Source of the DNA: Cytophagales bacterium UBA2561
Lineage (GTDB): Bacteria > Bacteroidota > Bacteroidia > Cytophagales > Thermoflexibacteraceae
DNA: 64,000 nucleotides
Assembly (NCBI GenBank): GCA_002340355.1
Contig: DDLX01000018.1
Span: 310,001 to 374,000, forward strand
Direction of reading: 5' to 3'
How positions within the stretch are numbered: the first letter of the stretch is position 1; each line of letters opens with the position of its first letter. The position numbers were made by a program, and so were the translations under genes. This document shows positions 54,449 through 61,773 of the stretch, piece after piece. Under the pieces are notes generated by a model. That model was not told the DNA's origin. It saw only the letters and a list, made by a program, of their open reading frames with translations, and did not search any database.

Positions 54449-55804
54449 TCAAATTTTTATTTCCCATAAATCTGCCTCAATATTAGCTGAAGTATGGAAG
54501 CGTTTGGCAAACTCCAGAATTCGCCGATTAACATAAATATCCCTCGGATTAATTCGGCTGTGTAGTGTCAGTCCGCCAAAAGTTCGACAACGACTCAAAG
54601 CTACATACAACTGACCACTTGCAAATGTACCTCGTCCTAAGTCAATATTTACTTTATCAAATGTCAAACCCTGCGATTTGTGAATTGTAACTGACCAAGC
54701 CAGAATTAAAGGAAACTGAGTATATGTTCCGATGACTTCCGAAACAATTTTACCCTCAGTCTCATCATATTTGTACCGTACATTTTCCCACGTTTCAGGT
54801 TGTACTTTAAAAATTTTACCATTATCCATCTTGACTTCAATCAACTCCTTATCTAAACGATGGATTTTAGCAATTGTCCCATTTACCCACCGCCGATATT
54901 CTCCCGACTCATTTTTGACAAACATAATTTGTGCGCCTTCTTTGAGAATCAATACTGAAGGCGTAGGCAATTTTGATTTTTCGTATTCGCCATCAATGGT
55001 ACCCGTAAATTGAAAAGTATCTGTGTCTAATCGTTTCAATTCTGCTTGATTAATGCGATAAGCAATACTATTGGTCGTGGCTAATGTAATATTAAAAGAA
55101 CTTCCTGCCTGATAGTCAGCGTATTGATTATTCAAAGCTTGTAAGTCTTGGGTAGTAGCCTGATTAGTCCGAATGCGATCAAGCAAAGCAATAAATTTTT
55201 TTTCGTTTTGTCGATAAACTTTACGGAGTTCGATAGTTAATAATTTGGTCTGTTTAAAAATCTTTGCATCAAAGAAGAATGGGCTATCGTACAATTCAGT
55301 TAAAATATTAAATTCACCACTTTTAGAATTTACCACAGGTTCTAGTTGAAATAAATCTCCTACAAAAATCATTTGTTTCCCTCCAAAAGGCAAGTCTGGA
55401 TTTCCACCATTCTTCCGTAATGAATGATCAATGGCATCGATCATATCCGAACGAACCATCGATATCTCATCAATAATAAACGTATCCGCTTTTTCGATAA
55501 TTTTCCGCTTTTCGGCACTCTTCCAAAACTTCTTGATACCCGAGTCATTTGGTAACATTGGGCGCAAGGGAAACTCAAAAAATGAATGAATAGTAACTCC
55601 TTTCACATTGACTGCCGCAATTCCTGTAGGTGCAAGTACGACAAATGTTTTATTCACTTGATGACGAATAAATTGGAGCAAGGTCGATTTCCCTGTCCCT
55701 GCTCGTCCTGTAATAAATAAGCAACGACTAGTTTGCTCTGCTACCTTGTGTGCTAATTGCCATTCAGGATTTTGAGTATCTAAGTTTTGCGGAAAGTCAG
55801 TCAT
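54449..55804 (-). CDS. PIF1-like DNA helicase (AAA ATPase, RecD/Pif1 superfamily 1B)
   Basis: The 451-residue protein has the SF1B helicase motifs in order: Walker A GRAGTGKST (33-41), motif Ia VVLAPTGIAAVNVKGVTIHSFF, Walker B IDEIS (111-115), GGKQMIFVGDLFQLEPV, and a C-terminal IHKSQGLTFDKVNIDLG with VALSRCRTFGGLTLHSRI. Pif1-type helicases unwind DNA or DNA-RNA 5' to 3' and act on G-quadruplexes and stalled forks. Many Bacteroidota relatives carry an extra C-terminal RecQ-C/HRDC or HTH domain, which is absent here. Codons for residues about 92-105 recur as a fragment at 55926-55971, upstream of the gene. Confidence 0.92.
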   Translation of the reverse strand: MTDFPQNLDTQNPEWQLAHKVAEQTSRCLFITGRAGTGKSTLLQFIRHQVNKTFVVLAPTGIAAVNVKGVTIHSFFEFPLRPMLPNDSGIKKFWKSAEKRKIIEKADTFIIDEISMVRSDMIDAIDHSLRKNGGNPDLPFGGKQMIFVGDLFQLEPVVNSKSGEFNILTELYDSPFFFDAKIFKQTKLLTIELRKVYRQNEKKFIALLDRIRTNQATTQDLQALNNQYADYQAGSSFNITLATTNSIAYRINQAELKRLDTDTFQFTGTIDGEYEKSKLPTPSVLILKEGAQIMFVKNESGEYRRWVNGTIAKIHRLDKELIEVKMDNGKIFKVQPETWENVRYKYDETEGKIVSEVIGTYTQFPLILAWSVTIHKSQGLTFDKVNIDLGRGTFASGQLYVALSRCRTFGGLTLHSRINPRDIYVNRRILEFAKRFHTSANIEADLWEIKI

Positions 55805-55925
55805 ATGTTAAATCATAAAATTTTTATACTGAGAATTAGGATGGTTTCAGTATCGAATAATAAAATACGAAATTCTGTAAAAATAACGAAAAACCAATTT
55901 ACGACTAAATCATAGAAGTTACTCC

Positions 55926-55971
55926 TCCGTTTTTCGATAATTTTTCGTTTTTTCGGCACTTTTCCAGAGTT
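55926..55971 (+). repeat. Fragment resembling helicase coding sequence, 440 bp from its source
   Basis: Bases 55926-55971 resemble 55486-55531, which lie inside the helicase gene, over about 42 bases with few changes (both contain TTTTTCGATAATTTT and TTCGGCACT). The copy lies in the gap between the helicase and DUF4337 genes, in the same orientation. Confidence 0.7.
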
Positions 55972-55983
55972 GAAATTAATCCG

Positions 55984-55991
55984 TATTTTTG
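55984..55991 (+). promoter_or_regulatory. TAnnTTTG -7 box upstream of the DUF4337-like gene
   Basis: TATTTTTG overlaps an in-frame TTG at 55989. That makes the TTG an unlikely start codon and favours the ATG at 56022. Confidence 0.55.
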
Positions 55992-56021
55992 TTCAGAACA
56001 AACAACAAATCTCTAAACTCA

Positions 56022-56570
56022 ATGAATGACGATATGAACTCTTCTTCAGATGCCTCACAAACACCTTTCGAACACAAAGTTTCATTAAGTACTTCACTAA
56101 TTGCAGTCGCCTTATCACTTTCAGCAATTTATGCAAATATGTTAGGTGATACGGTATTAATTGCTAGAGCTGAAGCCAATAATGCATGGAGTTATTTTCA
56201 AGCCAAAAGTATGAAACAACATTTTCATAGCACTCAGCGAGAAATGTTGCTTTTGGAATTAGAACAAGCCAATATCAGCCCCAATTATCGGCAAAAAGTT
56301 TTATTAAAGATTCGGGATTATACTGCCCAAATCAAACGTTATGAACAAGAGAAAACCGATATTCAAATCGAAGCTAAGAAGCAAGAAAAAATTCACCAAA
56401 ATCTTGATAGTCAAGGTAATATTCTCAATTATGCAGAGGCTCTCTATGAGATTAGTATTATTCTTGCTGCCATTTCTCTATTGGCAAGAAGTCGGCTAAT
56501 GTGGTTCACAAGTATGGGATTAGGTTTCTCAGGAGCTATAATTACGGCTTATGTTTATTTATTTTTTTGA
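56022..56570 (+). CDS. DUF4337-like membrane protein
   Basis: The start is set at the ATG at 56022 (182 residues), because a -7 promoter box covers the only upstream in-frame start. The protein has one membrane segment near residues 25-45 (STSLIAVALSLSAIYANML). The DUF4337 hallmark EANNAWSYFQAKSMKQH follows, then a long charged coiled coil (about 90-140), and two membrane segments at the C terminus. The function of the family is unknown. It is convergent with the DUF6134-like gene, with only 8 bases between the stops. Confidence 0.85.
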   Translation: MNDDMNSSSDASQTPFEHKVSLSTSLIAVALSLSAIYANMLGDTVLIARAEANNAWSYFQAKSMKQHFHSTQREMLLLELEQANISPNYRQKVLLKIRDYTAQIKRYEQEKTDIQIEAKKQEKIHQNLDSQGNILNYAEALYEISIILAAISLLARSRLMWFTSMGLGFSGAIITAYVYLFF

Positions 56571-56578
56571 TCAATTTT

Positions 56579-57166
56579 TTAAGACCGTAACTTAAACTTC
56601 AAAGTTGCCAAAGCAGTATTTGCGGTAATCTCAACACATCGTCCATTTTTATATCGATATTTATTTTTTCGTCCGTTCGGGAGGCTCAATTCGTAAGTCT
56701 GGTTTCCCAAATACCGTAGTGGACAATAAACAGCAAAACGCTCGGAAAAAACAGTTTTACGATTTTTGGGTTCTTCATAATATAATGATAAACTTGTATA
56801 ATTAGCTCTTGCTAGTTTAACTATCTTTTTTTCTTCATTGACTTCTGTCTGGTATTTTGTGCCATCCCAATGCACTTTGGAATATTCTTGAACGTTACCA
56901 TTAGCTGTATTTTTAGTATTAGCTTTACTAAAAAGTCCATTTATAAATGTGGTATTAAATAAATATTCCAAATTCACCTTAAAAATTATTCGAAATGAAA
57001 CATGCGTATCTGCTTTGATATGAGTACGATTTCCATTTTGGATACGAGAAGTTTTGATAGAGCCAATAGGCTTACCGCCACCCCGATAAATATCGTAATG
57101 GAGGACTTGAGCTTGAGCTTGTCCCCAAAAAATGACTAAAACCCAGATTAGCATTTGCTTTGTCAT
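56579..57166 (-). CDS. DUF6134-like secreted protein
   Basis: The 195-residue protein begins with a signal peptide (MLIWVLVIFWGQAQAQ). The mature part is beta-rich, with HYDIYRGGGKPIGSIKTSR at the start, YTSLSLYYEEP in the middle and SERFAVYCPLRYLGNQTYEL near the end, which matches DUF6134. No catalytic motif is evident. Such proteins are probably periplasmic or outer-membrane-associated. The gene has no close partner on the same strand. Confidence 0.75.
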   Translation of the reverse strand: MTKQMLIWVLVIFWGQAQAQVLHYDIYRGGGKPIGSIKTSRIQNGNRTHIKADTHVSFRIIFKVNLEYLFNTTFINGLFSKANTKNTANGNVQEYSKVHWDGTKYQTEVNEEKKIVKLARANYTSLSLYYEEPKNRKTVFSERFAVYCPLRYLGNQTYELSLPNGRKNKYRYKNGRCVEITANTALATLKFKLRS

Positions 57167-57476
57167 AACGAATTAAATTTTGGAAAATGTGGAAAGAGGA
57201 GTTTTACAGATATTCCTTTTACGGTTTTATACGATTTTATAAGGTAGATGCCCAACTCTTTAAAAACCCTTAATATACCTTGAAAAATAAATAGAACATA
57301 AATTAGTATTGAGATTATTTTATATTCTAATTTTAATTATGTATTATGACAGTAGAGCGGTAAGAAAATCTACTTACTGATTTTCAAATAATTGTATATT
57401 TGTAATATTTATTAAAAGAATCATTTTATTACCTAACGTAATTAGTTTTTTTACAAAACTTAGATTCATTAAATAC
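57167..57476. other. Intergenic, 310 bp, between divergent DUF6134-like gene and STAS-like pseudogene
   Basis: Apart from the -7 box at 57395-57402, I see no coding or structural signal. A stretch near 57300-57330 (AATAATCTCAATACTAATTTAT on the minus strand) is loosely like the interior of the MITE-like elements, but too short to claim. Confidence 0.5.
57395..57402 (+). promoter_or_regulatory. TAnnTTTG -7 box upstream of the frameshifted STAS-like gene
   Basis: TATATTTG lies 75 bases before the ATG at 57477. The box is intact although the gene behind it is frameshifted. Confidence 0.45.
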
Positions 57477-57885
57477 ATGAAAGTACGTTTAAAAGAAAAT
57501 CATTATATTTCTATATATAATTTTCCTGAAAAATCAATATTAGAATTAGTCTGGAAGCCTACTAGTGCTGACATAGCGGAGGAAGAATATAAAAGGCTCG
57601 TTTCCCATTGGGCGGATACAGTCGAAAACTTCCATCCTAAATCTATTTTGGTAGATACACGTGAGCATTATGTTGCCATTGTTCCTGAGTTACAACTATG
57701 GTTTGTAGAAGAAATTTTTCCAAAATATGAGGCTTCTGGCATGGAGAAGTTTGCTTTTATATATGAGTCCTGATTTTTTTTCTCAGCTTTCAATTGAACA
57801 AACTATGGAAGAAGCACCAAATGTGTCTTTTATTACGAAATATTTCCCCAATTACGAAGAAGCATTTACATGGATTTGTTCTTAA
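57477..57885 (+). pseudogene. STAS/SpoIIAA-like protein, disrupted by a 1-base frameshift
   Basis: The first frame gives 98 residues and stops at TGA 57771-57773. Reading then continues in the +1 frame from about 57763 as MSPDFFSQLSIEQTMEEAP to NYEEAFTWICS, stopping at TAA 57883-57885. Joined, the two parts match the intact 134-residue paralogue at 61271-61675 over its whole length (its corresponding part reads DDLFSQVSIEQAMDEK to DYESAKAWVLE). The shift lies in the run TTTTATATATGAG near 57756-57765, which has one base too many. This may be a real inactivating mutation, a sequencing error, or (less likely) programmed frameshifting. Confidence 0.85.
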
Positions 57886-57904
57886 CTACCAGAAGCCATT
57901 TTGT

Positions 57905-58726
57905 TTAGAGATATTTATCTAAATATTGCTCCATTTCTTCAGCCATTTTTTGGCTGGCTTCTTGGGCTTTAGTTGCAAAATCACGTCCAGAGCCTGCATA
58001 GATAATACCTCTCGAGGAATTGACTAATAAGCCACATTTTGAGTTCATTCCGTATCGAGATACTGCTTCTAAATCTCCTCCTTGTGCGCCAACCCCCGGG
58101 ACAAGTAAAAAATGATTTGGAATGACCTTTCGAATTTGGGCAAATTGTTCGGCTTTGGTTGCTCCCACCACGTACATCAATTGGTTTTCGTCTGCCCAAT
58201 TTTGACTTATTTCTAATACTTTTTCGAATAATCTTCCACCACTTTCGAGGGATAAATCCTGAAAATCAGCACTTCCTACATTCGAAGTCAAAGCCAATAA
58301 AATCGTGAATTTATCGGGGTAATTTAAAAAAGGCTTCACCGAATCAACTCCCATATAAGGCGCAACAGTTACAGCATCAAATTGAAAATGTTCAAAAAAA
58401 GTACGGGCATATAAATCAGAAGTATTACCAATATCGCCTCGTTTTGCATCAGCAATTGTGAAGATATCATCAGGAATGTAATCCAACGTTTTTTGTAAGC
58501 TTTCCCATCCTTTTGCTCCTAAACTTTCATAAAATGCTAAGTTGGGTTTATAAGCAACACAAAAATCGGCAGTTGCCTCAATAATTTGTTTATTAAATTC
58601 AAAAATAGGGTCATCGGTTGACTGCAAATGCGAAGGAATTCGGCGAATATCGGTATCCAAACCCACACATAAATAGGATTTTTTACGTTGGATTTGCTCA
58701 AAAATAAATGTGGTATTCATGTTCAA
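57905..58726 (-). CDS. pyrF: Orotidine 5'-phosphate decarboxylase (type 2)
   Basis: PyrF decarboxylates OMP to UMP, the last step of pyrimidine synthesis. The 273-residue length and motifs fit the type 2 group: [12 protein letters not shown] near the N terminus, the catalytic block [16 protein letters not shown] with K95 flanked by D93 and D98, [15 protein letters not shown], and the phosphate-binding [12 protein letters not shown]. The start may be M1 (58726) or M3. Other pyr genes are not in the window. The 3' end lies 19 bases from the convergent STAS-like pseudogene. Confidence 0.96.
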   Translation of the reverse strand: MNMNTTFIFEQIQRKKSYLCVGLDTDIRRIPSHLQSTDDPIFEFNKQIIEATADFCVAYKPNLAFYESLGAKGWESLQKTLDYIPDDIFTIADAKRGDIGNTSDLYARTFFEHFQFDAVTVAPYMGVDSVKPFLNYPDKFTILLALTSNVGSADFQDLSLESGGRLFEKVLEISQNWADENQLMYVVGATKAEQFAQIRKVIPNHFLLVPGVGAQGGDLEAVSRYGMNSKCGLLVNSSRGIIYAGSGRDFATKAQEASQKMAEEMEQYLDKYL

Positions 58727-59215
58727 AATGAATGAATATTAAAAGTAAACTAACCTAAATTTTTTTCAATTTATCCAAAAAATGGCATATAGCCCAGAAA
58801 GTCTTCTAAAATATTTGAATCTATGCAATGTATAGCATTCTTTATGTCCTTTACCAAAGGACAAAATTAATGGGCTAAAGCTACTAATCTTTAGAATTAT
58901 ATATTTCATTTTACAAACATAACAATATGAATATCAATATTTTATTATTTTTTATTTCAAATATTCATCTTGTATAAACCTCCTAAAAAAGACCCATTTA
59001 CATTCAACAATTATAAAAAATTAGTTCTCACAGTCCTAGGCGTAAAGTCTTATTAATGAGATTAGCACTAAAATAAATTCGTAGATTTCTCTTATATTGC
59101 CTTTTTATTGTCATTAGAATACATTATTTCTAACGATAACTAAAATCGTTTCTCAGATTAAACTGAGAAATAACATCATCCCCCAAAAATTAACTAACAT
59201 TTAGACCCAAACAAC
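58727..59215. other. Intergenic, 489 bp, with structured repeat remnant and pdhC leader
   Basis: Bases 58790-58894 hold nested inverted repeats: TAGCCCA (58790-58796) with TGGGCTA (58871-58877), enclosing GTCCTTT-ACC-AAAGGAC (58846-58862), and CTAAAG (58875-58880) with CTTTAG (58889-58894). Further right, TTTCTCAG (59149-59156) and CTGAGAAA (59163-59170) form an 8-bp hairpin 45 bases before the pdhC start. A TATATTGC word near 59093 is a weak -7 candidate. No coding frame was seen. Confidence 0.55.
59149..59170 (+). promoter_or_regulatory. Hairpin in the pdhC 5' leader
   Basis: TTTCTCAG and CTGAGAAA pair over 8 bp around a 6-base loop. It has no T run, so it is not a terminator; it may stabilise the mRNA or affect translation. 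Confidence 0.4.
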
Positions 59216-60871
59216 ATGGCTGAAGTGATTAAGATGCCTAAAATGAGCGATACCATGACCGAAGGCGTCATTGCCTCATGGCTCGTCAAAGTGGGCGACA
59301 CAGTAGAATCAGGCGATATTTTAGCCGAAGTCGAGACCGACAAAGCCACAATGGAGCTTGAAAACTATGAAGACGGCGTAATCCTACATATTGGCGTGTC
59401 GGCGGGAGAGGCAGTACCAATCGATGGCGTAATTGCTGTAATTGGTGAAGAAGGTGAAGATATTTCTGAACTATTACAACAAGTCCAGAGTGGAAACTCT
59501 TCCTCTGAACTGTCTCAAGAATCTACTGCAAATCAACAAGTTGAACCAGCTACGGAAGCTCCTATTCAGTCTATTGATGTCTCTGATATTAATGCTGAAA
59601 TTATCCGAATGCCTAAGATGAGTGATACCATGACCGAAGGTGTCATTGCCTCATGGCTTGTTAAAGTAGGTGATACTGTAGAGTCAGGTGATATCTTAGC
59701 CGAAGTCGAAACTGATAAGGCAACTATGGAGCTTGAAAATTATACAGATGGAACGATATTATACATTGGAGCTGAAGCAGGTCAAGGAGTTCCGATTGAC
59801 GGCGTAATTGCAATTATTGGTGAATCTAATGCCGATTTCCAAAAGTTATTGGATGCCGAAAAAGCCAAAAATGCTACTCCAGCACCATCTGAAACACCAT
59901 CTGAAGCACCAAAAAAAGAAGCTCCTGCCAGTTCATCAACACCCACTCCAACTGCTGCGCCTCAACCTGTGGTTACAGCAACTAGTCCAAATACAACTAG
60001 TTCAGGACGATTGAAAGCCTCTCCACTTGCTAAGCGTATGGCAAAAGAAATGGGCTATAATTTAGCTGATATTTCAGGAACAGGTGAAAATGGACGTATC
60101 ATTAAGCGAGATATTGAAAATTATACTCCTGCTCCAAAACCTACACCATCTACCGCTTCAAGTACTGTTTCTACAGTAGCACTCGGACAAGAAAGCTTTA
60201 CTGAAGAGCCATTATCGCAAATGCGAAAAACGATTGCTCGCCGTTTGAGTGAAAGTAAGTTTGAAGCTCCACATTTCTATCTCACGATGGAAATTAATAT
60301 GGACAAGGCTATCGAAGCTCGGAAAAGTATCAATGCAGTTGCTCCTACTAAGATTTCCTTTAATGACATGGTTATCAAGGCAACAGCATCGGCATTACGA
60401 AAACACCCGAACGTCAATGCAGCTTGGTTAGACGATAAAATTCGATATAGTCAACATATCCATATTGGAGTAGCCGTAGCGATTCCTGAAGGTTTGATTG
60501 TTCCTGTGGTGCGTTTTGCAGATCAAAAATCTTTATCTCAAATTGGGACAGAAGTCAAAGAATTAGCAACAAAAGCCAAAGACAAAAAATTACAACCTGA
60601 AGACTGGGAGGGAAATACTTTCTCCATTTCAAACTTGGGAATGTTTGGTATTGAGGAATTTACTGCCATCATTAATCCACCTGATTCCTGCATTATGGCA
60701 ATTGGAGGTATTAAGCAAACTCCGATTGTAAAAGATGGAGAAATCAAGATTGGAAATGTCATGAAAGTAACCTTATCTTGTGACCATCGAGTCGTAGATG
60801 GAGCTGTTGGAGCTGCTTTCTTACAGACTTTCAAAGAGTTACTCGAAGATCCTGTTCGAATTTTGATTTAG
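59216..60871 (+). CDS. pdhC: Dihydrolipoamide acetyltransferase, E2 of pyruvate dehydrogenase
   Basis: E2 forms the core of the pyruvate dehydrogenase complex and moves acetyl groups to CoA. The 551-residue chain has two lipoyl domains with lipoylated lysines K43 and K168 (both in EVETDKATMELENY). Pro/Ala/Thr-rich linkers follow, with the E1/E3-binding domain at about 263-300 (KASPLAKRMAKEMGYNLADI and GRIIKRDIENY) and the catalytic domain from about 325. The active site is H524 with D528 in SCDHRVVDGAVG. The genes for E1 are not adjacent; E3 (lpdA) lies 52 kb away. Transcription ends at the terminator at 60897. Two lipoyl domains is a common Bacteroidota number. Confidence 0.96.
   Translation: MAEVIKMPKMSDTMTEGVIASWLVKVGDTVESGDILAEVETDKATMELENYEDGVILHIGVSAGEAVPIDGVIAVIGEEGEDISELLQQVQSGNSSSELSQESTANQQVEPATEAPIQSIDVSDINAEIIRMPKMSDTMTEGVIASWLVKVGDTVESGDILAEVETDKATMELENYTDGTILYIGAEAGQGVPIDGVIAIIGESNADFQKLLDAEKAKNATPAPSETPSEAPKKEAPASSSTPTPTAAPQPVVTATSPNTTSSGRLKASPLAKRMAKEMGYNLADISGTGENGRIIKRDIENYTPAPKPTPSTASSTVSTVALGQESFTEEPLSQMRKTIARRLSESKFEAPHFYLTMEINMDKAIEARKSINAVAPTKISFNDMVIKATASALRKHPNVNAAWLDDKIRYSQHIHIGVAVAIPEGLIVPVVRFADQKSLSQIGTEVKELATKAKDKKLQPEDWEGNTFSISNLGMFGIEEFTAIINPPDSCIMAIGGIKQTPIVKDGEIKIGNVMKVTLSCDHRVVDGAVGAAFLQTFKELLEDPVRILI
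59225..59790 (+). repeat. Duplicated lipoyl-domain coding segment inside pdhC
   Basis: The segment at about 59231-59420 is repeated at about 59606-59795, an offset of 375 bp (125 codons). The protein copies are nearly identical from RMPKMSDTMTEG / KMPKMSDTMTEG onwards, while silent positions differ. This shows an older duplication under strong protein-level constraint. Confidence 0.85.
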
Positions 60872-60896
60872 CCACCTCTTCAAAATAATATTTTTT

Positions 60897-60933
60897 AGCC
60901 TTATTAAATTCTGAGATTTAATAAGGCTTTTTT
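60897..60933 (+). terminator. Intrinsic terminator of pdhC
   Basis: AGCCTTATTAAAT (60897-60909) pairs perfectly with 60916-60928 over 13 bp with a 6-base loop, followed by TTTTTCTTT. Confidence 0.92.
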
Positions 60934-61088
60934 CTTTCCCGAAAAGAAACATATTTTGAGTTTCCAAGTGATGCTACTCTATAAATAGAAATTCATTTGT
61001 AATTAAGAGGTTGTTTAAAATCTTTGAAAAATATCTTTAGGGAATAAACTTTATTTAGTGAAATAGCTTTCATTGCTCAAAATCGCTG

Positions 61089-61130
61089 ATGTCCATAAAG
61101 TAGGGTTTGTAAACCCTACTTTATGGACAT
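61089..61130. repeat. 42-base perfect palindrome with 20-bp arms
   Basis: Bases 61089-61108 are the exact reverse complement of 61111-61130, with only GT between. The core GGTTTGTAAACC differs by one base from the GGTTTGCAAACC core of the right MITE-like element (32653-32845). No T run or target duplication is seen. It could form a cruciform or a very stable RNA hairpin. Confidence 0.9.
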
Positions 61131-61212
61131 TTATGTGAAAACTTGGTAATCAATATTTTAGTTTTAAGAATCTAATAGCAGAAATTAACCACACATTTTA
61201 TCAAACTTTTTG

Positions 61213-61220
61213 TATTTTTG
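61213..61220 (+). promoter_or_regulatory. TAnnTTTG -7 box upstream of the intact STAS-like gene
   Basis: TATTTTTG lies 51 bases before the ATG at 61271. A -33 box is not evident. Confidence 0.5.
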
Positions 61221-61270
61221 CTTCATCAAAATATTACCTATCCAATAAAAAATAACATCTATTACCTAAA

Positions 61271-61675
61271 ATGGAAAAAATCTATCAAAGTAAATATGTT
61301 TCGCATATTTATTATTTAGACCAACAAATTTTAGAAGCTATATGGACTGAGGGAGGACTTATGAATGACGATGAGTATCGTCAAGAATCTCTCAACTTTA
61401 TTCAAGCTGCTCGTAATCACAGACCTAAGGCTGGTCTGATAGATACCCGAGACTTTCAGTTTACTATTGTCCCAGAAACTCAAGAGTGGCTTAATACGGT
61501 TATTTTCCCAGAGCTTATTAAAGCAGGAATTCGAAAAATGGCTTTTTTAGTAACAGATGATTTATTCTCACAGGTTTCGATTGAACAAGCCATGGACGAA
61601 AAAACCGCTAAAGAGGGTTTTCAGACGAGATTCTTTGATGATTATGAAAGTGCAAAAGCATGGGTATTAGAATAG
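61271..61675 (+). CDS. STAS/SpoIIAA-like protein (intact paralogue)
   Basis: The 134-residue soluble protein has the small alpha/beta layout of STAS/SpoIIAA-like domains: YLDQQILEAIWTEGGLM at the start, a central KAGLIDTRDFQFTIVPETQEW, then IRKMAFLVTDDLFSQVSIEQAMDEK and a final helix DDYESAKAWVLE. Similar proteins are common in Cytophagia and have no proven role; phosphorylation-type signalling is only suggested by the fold. A frameshifted paralogue lies 3.8 kb upstream at 57477-57885, with pyrF and pdhC between them. The EVE-McrB-like gene is convergent, 98 bases away. Confidence 0.7.
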   Translation: MEKIYQSKYVSHIYYLDQQILEAIWTEGGLMNDDEYRQESLNFIQAARNHRPKAGLIDTRDFQFTIVPETQEWLNTVIFPELIKAGIRKMAFLVTDDLFSQVSIEQAMDEKTAKEGFQTRFFDDYESAKAWVLE

Positions 61676-61773
61676 ATAATTTTTAACCACCATAAAAAAT
61701 ATAACTCACTGACTTGCTCCAAATTTAAAAGCAACTAATAAATATTTCTATTTTAACATTACATTTATTGAAC

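Larger units (their letters stand above)
60872..61270. other. Intergenic, 399 bp, with terminator, perfect palindrome and promoter
   Basis: It holds the pdhC terminator (60897-60933), the 42-base palindrome at 61089-61130 and a -7 box at 61213-61220 for the STAS-like gene. No coding frame was seen. Confidence 0.65.

Noticed and set aside
57763..57885. A separate small gene starting at the ATG at 57763
   Set aside because: The peptide continues the upstream frame when compared with the paralogue at 61271-61675, so it is the second half of a frameshifted gene and not an independent one.
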